The notes beneath the pieces are model-generated. The model ran no database searches. It saw only the letters and a program-made list of their open reading frames with translations, and was not told the DNA's origin. Of a DNA stretch of 64,000 nt, positions 17,582-26,038 are shown in pieces. Position 1 is the stretch's first letter; each line of letters opens with the position of its first letter. The position numbers and the translations under genes are program-made. The stretch lies in NCBI RefSeq assembly GCF_009905535.1, contig NZ_JAAALA010000012.1, positions 45,726 through 109,725 of the forward strand, given 5' to 3'. This DNA comes from Caulobacter sp. SLTY (lineage in GTDB: Bacteria; Pseudomonadota; Alphaproteobacteria; Caulobacterales; Caulobacteraceae).

Positions 17582-19003
17582 ATGATCCCCGCCGTCGGTT
17601 TTGAAGGGCGCACTGTCGCCGTGTTCGGCCTCGGCCGGACCGGGCTGACGGCCGCGCGCGCCCTGATGGCCGGCGGGGCCAAGGTCGCCCTCTGGGACGA
17701 GAACGAGAAGGGCCGCGCCGCCGCCGAGGCCGAGGGTCTGCCGCTGGTCGACCTGAAGACCGCCGACTGGTCGCAGTTCGCCGCGCTGATGCTGTCGCCG
17801 GGCGTGCCCCTGAGCCACCCGGTCCCGCACTGGACCGTCACCCGCGCCACCGCCGAGGGCGTGGAAATCCTCGGCGATGTCGAACTGTTCGCCCGCGCCG
17901 TGAACGCCGCCCCGGCTCACAAGCGGCCCAAGGTGGCCGCCATCACGGGCACAAACGGCAAGTCGACCACCACCGCCCTGCTGACCCACATCCTCCGCAG
18001 CGCCGGCCGCGACGCGCGCATGGGCGGCAACATCGGTTTTGGCGTGCTGGGCCTGCCGGACATGCACGGCGGCGCCGTCTATGTGCTCGAACTCTCCAGC
18101 TTCCAACTTGACCTGACCAGCTCGCTGAAGGCCGACGCCTCCATCCTGCTGAACCTGTCGCCCGACCACCTGGACCGTCACGGCGACATGGAGGGCTACG
18201 TCACCGCCAAGAAGCGGATCCTGCTCAACCAGGGCAAGGGTGACACCGCCGTGATCGGCGTCGACGATCCCTGGTGCCAGCGCATCTGCACCGAGATCAC
18301 CGCCGCCAACCGCCGCACCATCCGTCCGATCAGCGCCGGCAAGGCCATGGGCCGGGGCGTCTATGTCCTGTCGGGCGTGCTCTATGACGCCACCGGCGAC
18401 CGGGCCATCGAGGTCGCCGACCTGACCATGGCCCGCTCCCTGCCGGGCAAGCACAACTGGCAGAACGCGGCCGCCGCCTATGCCGCCGCCGTCGGCCTGG
18501 GCGTCTCGCCGGAGGACGCCGCTACCGGGCTGATGACCTTCCCGGGTCTGGCCCACCGGATGGAGACCGTGGCCAAGCTCGGCAAGGTCCGCTTCGTCAA
18601 CGACAGCAAGGCGACCAACGCCGACGCCGTCCGCCAGGCGCTGTCGGCCTATCCCAAGGTCTACTGGATCGCCGGCGGCCGGGCCAAGGACGGCGGCATC
18701 GAGCCGTTGCTCGACCTCTTCCCGCGCATCGCCAAGGCCTATCTGATCGGCGAGGCCGAAGAACAGTTCGCCCAGACCCTGGAAGGCCGCGCCCCGGTTC
18801 AGCGCTGTGGCCAGATGGCCGCCGCCGTGGCCGCTGCCTATGCCGACGCCGCCGCGGGCGACGAGGAAGCCATCGTGCTGCTGTCGCCCGGCACCGCCTC
18901 TTTCGACCAGTTCGCCGACTTCGAGGCCCGGGGCGAGGCGTTCCGCGCCGCCGTCCTGGCGCTCGACGCCCACCAGCCCGCCGCCCGCGAGGCCCGCGCA
19001 TGA
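17582..19003 (+). CDS. murD: UDP-MurNAc-L-Ala:D-glutamate ligase
   Basis: Adds D-glutamate to UDP-MurNAc-L-alanine. The 473-residue protein begins with the Rossmann-like VAVFGLGRTGLTAARAL, has the ATP loop GTNGKSTTTALL near residue 122, the LELSSFQLD motif, NLSPDHLDRHG, and FVNDSKATNADA in the C-terminal domain, all diagnostic for MurD. A strong ribosome binding site (GGGGAGGG) precedes the ATG. The last 4 bp overlap ftsW. Confidence 0.97.
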   Translation: MIPAVGFEGRTVAVFGLGRTGLTAARALMAGGAKVALWDENEKGRAAAEAEGLPLVDLKTADWSQFAALMLSPGVPLSHPVPHWTVTRATAEGVEILGDVELFARAVNAAPAHKRPKVAAITGTNGKSTTTALLTHILRSAGRDARMGGNIGFGVLGLPDMHGGAVYVLELSSFQLDLTSSLKADASILLNLSPDHLDRHGDMEGYVTAKKRILLNQGKGDTAVIGVDDPWCQRICTEITAANRRTIRPISAGKAMGRGVYVLSGVLYDATGDRAIEVADLTMARSLPGKHNWQNAAAAYAAAVGLGVSPEDAATGLMTFPGLAHRMETVAKLGKVRFVNDSKATNADAVRQALSAYPKVYWIAGGRAKDGGIEPLLDLFPRIAKAYLIGEAEEQFAQTLEGRAPVQRCGQMAAAVAAAYADAAAGDEEAIVLLSPGTASFDQFADFEARGEAFRAAVLALDAHQPAAREARA

Positions 19004-20172
19004 GCGCCCATCAGCATCTGATCTCCCGCGCCAACCGCGGCGTCCTGGCCAATTGGTGGTGGACGGTGGACAAACCGCTGCTGGCCGCCACCGGCATCCT
19101 GATCGCGCTGGGCGTGCTGCTCAGCTTCACCTCCAGCCCGGCGGCGGCCGTCCGGCTCCGCCTGGATGACCCGTTGCACTTCGCCCTGCGCCAGACCTTT
19201 TTCGCGGTCGGCGCCTGCGCCCTGGTGGTCGGCATCTCGGTGCTCTCGCCGAAGGGCATCAAGCGGGCCGCCTTCTTCATCTACATCGCGGCGATCGCCA
19301 CCATGGCCGCCTTGCCGTTCCTGGGCCACGAGGCGAAGGGCGCCACCCGCTGGATCACCTTCGCCGGCTTCACCCTGCAGCCGTCGGAGTTCCTCAAGCC
19401 CGCCCTCATCGTCCTGGTCGCCTGGATGTTCTCCGAGGGCCAGAAGGGGCAAGGGGTGCCCGGCGTCTCCATCGCCTTCGGCCTCTATTTCCTGGCCGTG
19501 GCGCTGCTGATCATCCAGCCGGACGTCGGCCAGACCATCCTGATCACCATAGCCTTCGGGGCCGCCTTCTGGATGGCCGGGGTGCCGATGAGCTGGATCC
19601 CGATTATGGGCGGCGCGGCCGCGGGGGGGCTGGGCCTCATCTACGTTCTGCTGCCCCACGCCCGCAGCCGCGTGGACCGCTTCCTGTCGCCCGAGGGCGC
19701 CGACACCCACCAGGTGGACAAGGCGGCGCAGGCCATCGCCAACGGCGGCCTGTTCGGCCGGGGTCCCGGCGAAGGGGTGATGAAACAGGGCGTCCCCGAC
19801 CTGCAGACCGACTTCATCTATTCGGTCGCTGCCGAAGAATACGGCCTGGTATTTTCGCTGGCCCTGATCGGCGTCTTCGCCTTCCTGATGGTGCGCGGCC
19901 TGCACAAGGCCATGCGGCTGCAGGACAGCTTCGAACAGATCGCGGCGGCCGCCCTGTTCGTGCTGGTCGGCCAGCAGGCGATCATCAACATGGCCGTCAA
20001 CCTCAACCTCGCCCCGACCAAGGGTATGACCCTGCCCTTCATCAGCTACGGCGGCTCCTCCATGCTGGCTATGGGTCTGACCATGGGCATGGCGCTCGGC
20101 CTCACCCGAAAGCGGCCGGGCGCCTTCGAGGCCGATCAGCCCTCGCCAATGGGCGGGGTCTACGCCGCCTGA
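19000..20172 (+). CDS. ftsW: SEDS peptidoglycan polymerase FtsW
   Basis: Septal peptidoglycan glycosyltransferase of the SEDS family, working with FtsI. The 390-residue protein has about ten membrane helices. Typical segments are the WWWTVDKPLLAATGILIALG start, LQPSEFLKPALIV, QPDVGQTILI, the long extracytoplasmic loop with GLFGRGPGEG and TDFIYSVAAEEYGL, and LPFISYGGSSMLAMG near the C-terminus. All are standard for FtsW; RodA is the paralog alternative, excluded by context. It overlaps murD by 4 bp and is followed by a 94-bp gap. Confidence 0.96.
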   Translation: MSAHQHLISRANRGVLANWWWTVDKPLLAATGILIALGVLLSFTSSPAAAVRLRLDDPLHFALRQTFFAVGACALVVGISVLSPKGIKRAAFFIYIAAIATMAALPFLGHEAKGATRWITFAGFTLQPSEFLKPALIVLVAWMFSEGQKGQGVPGVSIAFGLYFLAVALLIIQPDVGQTILITIAFGAAFWMAGVPMSWIPIMGGAAAGGLGLIYVLLPHARSRVDRFLSPEGADTHQVDKAAQAIANGGLFGRGPGEGVMKQGVPDLQTDFIYSVAAEEYGLVFSLALIGVFAFLMVRGLHKAMRLQDSFEQIAAAALFVLVGQQAIINMAVNLNLAPTKGMTLPFISYGGSSMLAMGLTMGMALGLTRKRPGAFEADQPSPMGGVYAA

Positions 20173-20266
20173 GCGCCAAAGCTCCATCCGGCGCCCATGG
20201 CGATCCGCACCGCTTCATGCCAAAAGCCCGCCCATCGCGGGTCCCCCTCAAGAGGAAGCTGACAGT

Positions 20267-21364
20267 ATGGCGTCGCGTCTGGCCGTCATTGCCGCCGGGG
20301 GCACCGGCGGCCACATGTTCCCGGCCCAGGCGCTGGCCGAGGTGCTGACCGCGCGGGGTTGGCGGGTGGTGCTGGCCACCGACGACCGCGGAGCCCTCTA
20401 TGCCGACAAGTTCCCGGCCGATGAGCGCCTGACGCTGTCCGCCGCCACCGCCCGGCCGGGTGATCCGATCGGCCTGCTCAAGGCCTTGTGGGCCGTTCTT
20501 GTCGGCACCCTGCAAGCCATGGCCGCGTTCCGCCGCATGGGCCCGGCCGTGGTCATCGGGTTCGGCGGCTACCCCAGCCTGCCCGGCCTCCTGGCCGCCC
20601 TGATCCAGGGCCGGCCGACGGTGATCCACGAGCAGAACGCCGTCTTCGGCCGGGTGAACCGCTTCTTCGCCTCCCGTGTCACTCAGGTCGCCTGCGCCTT
20701 CCCGACTCTGGAAAAGGCCTCTGCGAAGGTGAAGGCCCGCGCGCACGTGGTCGGCAACCCGGTCCGCCCGGACATCCGCGCCCTGTTCGAAGTCCCCTAC
20801 GAGGCCCCCGGCGACACCGGCCCGCTACGCATCCTGATCACCGGCGGCAGCCAGGGCGCCCGCCTGCTCAGCGAGCTGACTCCCGAGGCCATCCTGCGGC
20901 TGCCCGAAGACCTGCGCCTGCGGCTGGAAGTCCAGCAGCAGACCCGCAAGGAGTCGATGGACATCGCCCGCGCCACCTATGCCAACGCCATGGTCAGGTC
21001 CGAGGTCGCCCCCTTCTTCCGCGACATGGCCGGCCGCCTGGCCGCCGCCCACCTGGTCATCGGCCGGGCCGGCGCCAGCACGGTGTGTGAGCTGGCCGTG
21101 GCCGGCAAGCCGTCGATCCTCATCCCCCTGAAGATCGCCGCCGACGACCACCAGCGCTTCAACGCCAAGCTGCTGGAGGACGCGGGAGCCGCCGCCGTCT
21201 GCCTGGAAGACGAACTGACCGTCGACAGCCTGGCCGGCGCCCTCAAGGCCCTGCTCAAGGACCCCGCCTGGCTGGCCCGCATGGCCACCGGCGCCCGCTC
21301 GGTCGCCAAGCCCGACGCGGCCGAGGAGCTGGCAACGCTGGTCGAGCGAACGGCCTTCGTCTGA
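20267..21364 (+). CDS. murG: Lipid II synthase MurG (GlcNAc transferase)
   Basis: Peripheral membrane glycosyltransferase (GT28) adding GlcNAc to lipid I. The 365-residue protein shows the two glycine-rich loops AAGGTGGHMFPAQALAE and GFGGYPSLPG, HEQNAVFGRVNRFFA, ITGGSQGARLL at the start of the C-terminal domain, and the UDP-GlcNAc-binding GRAGASTVCELAVAGKPSILIP. An AGGAAG ribosome binding site lies before the ATG, after a 94-bp gap from ftsW. The stop overlaps the next gene in TGATG. Confidence 0.97.
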   Translation: MASRLAVIAAGGTGGHMFPAQALAEVLTARGWRVVLATDDRGALYADKFPADERLTLSAATARPGDPIGLLKALWAVLVGTLQAMAAFRRMGPAVVIGFGGYPSLPGLLAALIQGRPTVIHEQNAVFGRVNRFFASRVTQVACAFPTLEKASAKVKARAHVVGNPVRPDIRALFEVPYEAPGDTGPLRILITGGSQGARLLSELTPEAILRLPEDLRLRLEVQQQTRKESMDIARATYANAMVRSEVAPFFRDMAGRLAAAHLVIGRAGASTVCELAVAGKPSILIPLKIAADDHQRFNAKLLEDAGAAAVCLEDELTVDSLAGALKALLKDPAWLARMATGARSVAKPDAAEELATLVERTAFV

Positions 21365-21699
21365 TGGACAGTCTGTCCGTCAATGAGGTGCTCAGTCGAC
21401 GCTCTGTGCTTTGTGGTCAGCCGGTCACCGTCACAGGCATCTTGGACCTTTCCGAAGGCATTCGGCTTCTACACTACCCAAAGGCGGAGCGAGTTGGAGA
21501 TCCTTCAACCAGCATCCTGCTCATTGAGCCCCGTGAAGGCCTATCTGCAGACTTTGCGGTTCTCAGCCGCCTGGAACAGAAGCGTGTTTGCGTGTCGGGA
21601 TACCTCGATGGTGCAACCCACATTCACGACATAACCTGCGATTGGGTGGGTGTTCAGCGCCACATCCGCATCGGTGCTACAAGCCTTCGGCGGATTTGA
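21364..21699 (+). CDS. Small unknown protein with OB-like pattern, lower GC
   Basis: A 111-residue protein I do not recognise, coupled to murG by a TGATG overlap. Its composition is visibly less GC-rich than its neighbours and uses many A/T-ending codons (for example TTT, CTT, GGT), suggesting recent acquisition. The spacing of strands, VTVTGILDLSEGIRLLHYP, then STSILLIEP, then KRVCVSGYLDG, resembles a small OB-fold (tRNA_anti-like) domain, with no catalytic residues evident. It is not a usual dcw gene. No signal peptide or membrane segment. Function unknown. Confidence 0.65.
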   Translation: MDSLSVNEVLSRRSVLCGQPVTVTGILDLSEGIRLLHYPKAERVGDPSTSILLIEPREGLSADFAVLSRLEQKRVCVSGYLDGATHIHDITCDWVGVQRHIRIGATSLRRI

Positions 21700-21736
21700 A
21701 TTAAATTCCCTCCTCCGGTTGCGGCTGACAGACGTC

Positions 21737-22897
21737 TTACGGTCCCAGCCGAGCCGGCTCAGTATCCACCGCCTTCAGCACATCGTTCACGAAGGCGCGC
21801 CGCGCATTGCTGTGGTCCAGGCCGACCGCCTGGGGCCAGGCGGACAGGATGACGATCACCAGCCGCCGCTTGGGATCGACCCGGATGCTTTGCCCGAAGA
21901 TGCCGTTCGCCGAGAACACCCCGTCATCCTCGGTCCACCACTGAAACCCATAGCCGCGTCCGGGCGTGCCGGTCTCCGCGTGCTTGGCGGTGGCTTCGGC
22001 GAACCAGCCGTCCGGCACGATGGACCCACCACGCAGCAGGCCGCCGTCCTGCGCCATCAGGCCGATGCGGCCCCAGTCGCGCAGGGTAGCGGAGACGCAG
22101 CAACCGCCGATCTCGCGCCCGCCCTGGTCCAGCGCCCAGACCGCGTCCGCCTCCATCCCGGCGCGCGACCAGATCCGGTCGCTGAGCAGTTCCGCCAATG
22201 GGCGCTTCTCGGCGGCGGCGACCAAAGCGCCGACAAGGTTGGTCTCGCCGGTGGAGTAGTTCCAGCGCGTACCCGGCGGATGTGCGCGGGGCAGGCGGGC
22301 CATGTAGGTGACGACCGGATCCTGTCCCGCGACGATCGGCTCCTGCAGGAAGCGGGCGACGTCCGACTTCGGGTCGGCATAGTCCTCGTTCCAGGCGACC
22401 CCGGAGGTCATGGTCAGCAGCTGGCGGATGGTCACCCCGTCGTAACCGCCGCCCGAGAGGCCCGGCAGATAGCGGGTGACCGGGTCCTCCAGCGACTTGA
22501 TAGCGCCGCTCTTGAGGGCTGTGCCGACCAGGGTCGAGGTCAGGCTCTTGGTCATGGAAAAGGAGACCCAGCGGGTATCCGGACCGATCCCCAGGCCGTA
22601 GCGCTCCAGTCGAACCTTGCCGTCCTGGATGACCAGCACGCCCGCGATCCGCTGGGCCGCCATATAGGCGCTCGGGTCGAGCGCCAGCGGCGCCCCCTTG
22701 GGCAGGTCACGGACGGCCGCGCCGCGGCGAGACACCGGGGCGTGCGGCATCACCGTCTCCATGGCCCGGAAGGCCCGCTCCCGACCAGCGGGCGCCCAGA
22801 ACAGCACGCTGTTGGGCGCGGTCTCGGGCGTCGGTTGGGCGGCGGGCGCGCCGGTCGCGAGGGCGGCGGCGAGCAGGGGGATGATGAAGCGCTTCAT
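21737..22897 (-). CDS. Secreted serine hydrolase, class C beta-lactamase family
   Basis: A 386-residue exported protein of the beta-lactamase/esterase family (PF00144). A signal peptide (MKRFIIPLLAAALATGAPAAQ) follows the ATG at 22897; the longer open frame upstream is not convincing. The active serine is S114 in SMTK, Tyr is in YSTGE, and GIFGQSI takes the place of the third motif, which points to an esterase, D-aminopeptidase or 6-aminohexanoate-dimer-hydrolase-like enzyme rather than a true beta-lactamase. It lies in reverse orientation inside the dcw cluster, converging on the small low-GC gene. Confidence 0.85.
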   Translation of the reverse strand: MKRFIIPLLAAALATGAPAAQPTPETAPNSVLFWAPAGRERAFRAMETVMPHAPVSRRGAAVRDLPKGAPLALDPSAYMAAQRIAGVLVIQDGKVRLERYGLGIGPDTRWVSFSMTKSLTSTLVGTALKSGAIKSLEDPVTRYLPGLSGGGYDGVTIRQLLTMTSGVAWNEDYADPKSDVARFLQEPIVAGQDPVVTYMARLPRAHPPGTRWNYSTGETNLVGALVAAAEKRPLAELLSDRIWSRAGMEADAVWALDQGGREIGGCCVSATLRDWGRIGLMAQDGGLLRGGSIVPDGWFAEATAKHAETGTPGRGYGFQWWTEDDGVFSANGIFGQSIRVDPKRRLVIVILSAWPQAVGLDHSNARRAFVNDVLKAVDTEPARLGP

Positions 22898-22907
22898 GAC
22901 GGCCAGC

Positions 22908-23405
22908 CTAGTCGGTCTCGCCGGTCGGAATCCACCGCCGGCCAGCCGCCACCGCGGCATCGACGCCCTCGACGTCGGGCGCCTCCAACGGCGACGCCCC
23001 ATTACAGACCACCTTCGCCGCATCGTCCTCGAGACCGCCGGCCGGAATCGGCGCCATCGCACCTGGCTCCCCTGTCACTGGCCCCTCGACGCCATCGGCC
23101 CGGACGCTGGCGAACCCCAGGCCCCGCGCCGTCCGTGCCGCGCAGTCCAACTCGAACCACCGCCAGCCGCCGACATAGGCGACACCGCCGGCCGTGAATC
23201 CTTCCTCGGTCACCTGCAGCACCCTGAACCGCGCCACCGTCCCCTCGCGCGTCACGCTGTCCAGATCGGTGAACATGGCGAAGGCGCCCAGCTGGGTCGG
23301 GCGCAGGGTCGGCCCCTCGGCGGCGGCGGCCGTTCCGGCCAACAACAACGCGGCCAGCACCGCCCCATTCCCCAAGGTCGCCAAATCCTCTAATCCGCGT
23401 CGCAT
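22908..23405 (-). CDS. Exported hypothetical protein, 165 aa
   Basis: An exported protein of unknown function with a probable signal peptide ([19 protein letters not shown]). The pattern [20 protein letters not shown], then [17 protein letters not shown], loosely resembles surface-adhesin-E-like domains (Asp-Ser strand followed by a DC..R motif), but this is weak. The ATG at 23405 shares a CATG palindrome with the divergent murC start; TTG codons slightly downstream, preceded by AGAGGA, are alternative starts. It ends 10 bp before the serine hydrolase gene, so the two probably form a minus-strand operon inside the dcw cluster. Confidence 0.65.
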   Translation of the reverse strand: MRRGLEDLATLGNGAVLAALLLAGTAAAAEGPTLRPTQLGAFAMFTDLDSVTREGTVARFRVLQVTEEGFTAGGVAYVGGWRWFELDCAARTARGLGFASVRADGVEGPVTGEPGAMAPIPAGGLEDDAAKVVCNGASPLEAPDVEGVDAAVAAGRRWIPTGETD

Positions 23406-24822
23406 GATCGCCCGCCGCCGCCCCGTTCCGTTCGACCTTGGTCCCGTCCACTTCATCGGCATCGGCGGGATCGGCATGAGCGGCATTGCCGAGATCATGA
23501 TCCGCATCGGCTACATCGTGCAGGGCTCCGACATGAAGCCCAGCGCCAACACCGAGCGCCTGGAACAACTCGGCGCGCGCATCTTCATCGGCCATGCGCC
23601 AGAGCATGTCGAGGGCGCCTCGGCCGTCGTCTATTCCACGGCCGTCAAGGCCGACAATCCCGAGATGGTCGCCGGCCGCGAACGACGCCTGCCGCTGGTC
23701 CGCCGGGCCGAAATGCTGGCCGAGCTGATGCGGCTGCAGTTCTCCGTCGGGGTGGCCGGCACCCACGGCAAGACCACGACGACCTCGATGGTCGCTGCCC
23801 TGCTCGACGCCGGCGGCCTCGACCCTACGGTCGTCAACGGCGGGATCATCAACGCCTACGGCACCAACGCCAAGGTCGGGGAGGGCGACTGGATCGTCGT
23901 CGAGGCGGACGAGAGCGACGGCACCTTCCTGAAGCTCAAGTCGACCTGCGCCATTGTCACGAACATCGACCCCGAGCACCTGGACCACTACGGCGATTTC
24001 GACACCGCCCGCCGCGCCTTCCGCGACTTCGTCGAGAACATCCCCTTCTACGGCTTCGCCGCCGTCTGCCTCGACCACCCCGAAGTCCAGGCCCTGGCCG
24101 CCAAGGTGGAGAACCGCCGGCTGGTCACCTACGGCGTCAATCCGCAGGCCGAGGTCCGCGCCCTCAACGTCACCATGGGGCCAGAAGGGGCGAAGTTCGA
24201 CGTCCAGTTCACCCCTCCCGACGGCGAGCGCCGGGTGCTTGAAGGCCTGGCCCTGCCCATGGCCGGCGACCACAACGTCGCCAACGCCCTGGCCGCCATT
24301 GCCGTGGCCCGCGAGCTGGGCGTGGCCGACACGGACATCAAGAAGGGCCTGGCCGGCTTCGGCGGGGTCAAGCGCCGGTTCACCACCACCGGCGTGGTGG
24401 GCGGCGTGCGCATTGTCGATGACTATGGCCACCACCCGGTAGAGATCGCCTCGGTCCTCAAGGCCGCCCGTGCGGTCACCCCGGACGGCCGAGTTATCGC
24501 CGTGGTCCAGCCCCACCGCTACACCCGCCTGCGCGACCTGATGGACGAGTTCTCCGCCTGTTTCGACGACGCGGACACGGTGATCGTGGCCGATGTCTAC
24601 ACCGCCGGCGAGCAGCCCATCGAGGGCGTTGATCGCGACCACCTGATCGAGGGCATGAAACGCTTCGGCCACCGCCGCGCCCTGCCGTTGCACAGCTCCG
24701 CCGACCTGCCGGAACTGATCGCCGCCGAGACGCGGCCGGGTGATCTGGTGGTCTTTCTGGGGGCGGGCGACATCACCGCCTGGGCCTATGCGCTGCCGGG
24801 GCAGTTGGAGGCGCGGGGTTGA
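23404..24822 (+). CDS. murC: UDP-N-acetylmuramate:L-alanine ligase
   Basis: First Mur ligase of the stem-peptide pathway. The 472-residue protein begins [20 protein letters not shown], followed by the glycine loop [14 protein letters not shown], the ATP loop [11 protein letters not shown] near residue 119, EADESDGTF, and [10 protein letters not shown] in the C-terminal domain. The frame is open upstream to 23194, but that stretch is antisense to the exported protein and is not conserved-looking. The start is divergent from and overlaps the minus-strand gene start, so murC's promoter must lie within that gene or transcription passes through it. Confidence 0.95.
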   Translation: MIARRRPVPFDLGPVHFIGIGGIGMSGIAEIMIRIGYIVQGSDMKPSANTERLEQLGARIFIGHAPEHVEGASAVVYSTAVKADNPEMVAGRERRLPLVRRAEMLAELMRLQFSVGVAGTHGKTTTTSMVAALLDAGGLDPTVVNGGIINAYGTNAKVGEGDWIVVEADESDGTFLKLKSTCAIVTNIDPEHLDHYGDFDTARRAFRDFVENIPFYGFAAVCLDHPEVQALAAKVENRRLVTYGVNPQAEVRALNVTMGPEGAKFDVQFTPPDGERRVLEGLALPMAGDHNVANALAAIAVARELGVADTDIKKGLAGFGGVKRRFTTTGVVGGVRIVDDYGHHPVEIASVLKAARAVTPDGRVIAVVQPHRYTRLRDLMDEFSACFDDADTVIVADVYTAGEQPIEGVDRDHLIEGMKRFGHRRALPLHSSADLPELIAAETRPGDLVVFLGAGDITAWAYALPGQLEARG

Positions 24823-25085
24823 CCCCCACCGCCTTCCTCCGCGACATCGAGGCCGAGTGCCGCCGCCGGCGCATTCCAACCAAGCATCTGCCGCAACTCA
24901 ACAAGGGTCGCGGCTTCGAGCCCGGCTATTGGTTGGACGTCATCGAGACCCCAACCCTGCGGTTCGAGATGTTCCACTGGGATCGCGCCGGCCGCACCCC
25001 GGTGTTTGAGACCTATGACCCCGCCGAGGCGGAACGCCTGATCCTCTGGCACGCCGACACCGCCGCCCGTAAGGCCAAGACATGA
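24819..25085 (+). CDS. Hypothetical protein, 88 aa, between murC and murB
   Basis: An 88-residue soluble protein beginning at TTG 24819, overlapping the murC stop by 4 bp and the murB start by 4 bp, so it is translated as part of the dcw run. It is rich in charged and aromatic residues ([30 protein letters not shown]) with no recognised motif. The tight double overlap and normal high-GC codon use argue that it is a real gene. Function unknown. Confidence 0.7.
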   Translation: MTPTAFLRDIEAECRRRRIPTKHLPQLNKGRGFEPGYWLDVIETPTLRFEMFHWDRAGRTPVFETYDPAEAERLILWHADTAARKAKT

Positions 25086-25969
25086 CCGATCTCCCGACCG
25101 TGCGCGGCAAACTGTTGCGTGACGAAGCCCTGGCCCCGTTCACCTGGTTCCGCGTCGGCGGCCCGGCCGAGGCGCTGTTCATCCCGGCCGACAGCGACGA
25201 CCTCGCCCACTTCCTGCGTAACCTGCCCGCTGAGGCTACCGTGCTGCCGCTGGGCGTCGGGTCCAACGTGATCATCCGCGACGGCGGGGTGCCCGGGATC
25301 GTCATCCGCCTGGCCGGCAAGGCCTTTGCCGGCGTCTCTGTGGAGGGCGAGCTGATCACGGCCGGCGCCGGCGCGCTGGACGCGGCCGTCGCCCGCGCCG
25401 CCGCCAATGCCGGACTGGCCGGCCTGGAGTTCTACGCCGGGATTCCGGGGACCATCGGCGGCGCCCTGACCATGAACGCCGGCTGCTACGGCGCCGAGAC
25501 CAAGGACGTTCTGGTCAGCGCCTGGGGCTACGACCGCAACGGCGAGAAGCGGACGTTCCAGCTCGCCGACTTCGGCTACACCTATCGCCACAGCCAGGCG
25601 CCGGAAGACATCATCTGGGTCGAGGCCACCTACCGCGGCCGCCCCGACGACGCCGAGGCGGTCAAGGGCCGGATGGCAGAGATCACCGCCCGCCGCGAAA
25701 CCACCCAGCCGATCCGCGAGAAGACCGGCGGCTCAACCTTCAAGAACCCGGAAGGCCACTCCTCCTGGAAGCTGGTCGATGAAGCCGGCTGGCGAGGCAA
25801 GCTCCACGGCGGCGCCAAGTTCTCCGAGCTGCACAGCAATTTCATGATCAACACCGGCGAGGCGACTGCGGCCGACCTCGAGGGCCTGGGCGAGGCCGTG
25901 CGAACGGATGTGCTGGCCAAGACCGGTGTGCAGCTGGAGTGGGAAATCAAGCGGATCGGACGGCCCTGA
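25082..25969 (+). CDS. murB: UDP-N-acetylenolpyruvoylglucosamine reductase
   Basis: FAD-dependent enzyme reducing UDP-GlcNAc-enolpyruvate to UDP-MurNAc. The 295-residue protein has [14 protein letters not shown], the FAD loop [13 protein letters not shown], the [24 protein letters not shown] motif, and a C-terminal [10 protein letters not shown] carrying the catalytic serine, then [12 protein letters not shown]. This arrangement matches type II MurB. It starts in a 4-bp overlap with the small upstream gene and is followed by a 69-bp gap holding an 18-bp palindrome. Confidence 0.97.
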   Translation: MTDLPTVRGKLLRDEALAPFTWFRVGGPAEALFIPADSDDLAHFLRNLPAEATVLPLGVGSNVIIRDGGVPGIVIRLAGKAFAGVSVEGELITAGAGALDAAVARAAANAGLAGLEFYAGIPGTIGGALTMNAGCYGAETKDVLVSAWGYDRNGEKRTFQLADFGYTYRHSQAPEDIIWVEATYRGRPDDAEAVKGRMAEITARRETTQPIREKTGGSTFKNPEGHSSWKLVDEAGWRGKLHGGAKFSELHSNFMINTGEATAADLEGLGEAVRTDVLAKTGVQLEWEIKRIGRP

Positions 25970-25980
25970 TCTATCCGGCC

Positions 25981-25998
25981 GGGTGTGTGCACACACCC
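25981..25998. promoter_or_regulatory. Perfect 18-bp palindrome between murB and the M28 peptidase gene
   Basis: GGGTGTGTGCACACACCC is its own reverse complement with no spacer, 11 bp after the murB stop, and is followed within 7 bp by TTGACA (26004-26009). It could be an operator over a promoter for the peptidase gene, or the stem of a terminator for murB although no U-run follows. Confidence 0.5.
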
Positions 25999-26038
25999 TT
26001 CACTTGACACTGTCGCCCCCGTATCGCACCCGGCCCCT

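Noticed and set aside
21650..23197. Long plus-strand open frame opposite the serine hydrolase
   Set aside because: Product is a compositional shadow rich in Gly/Arg/Pro; the minus-strand protein has a signal peptide and an active-site motif.
26004..26021. Complete sigma-70 type promoter before the M28 peptidase
   Set aside because: TTGACA is present, but the best -10-like sequence TATCGC lies only 12 bp away, too short a spacing to claim.
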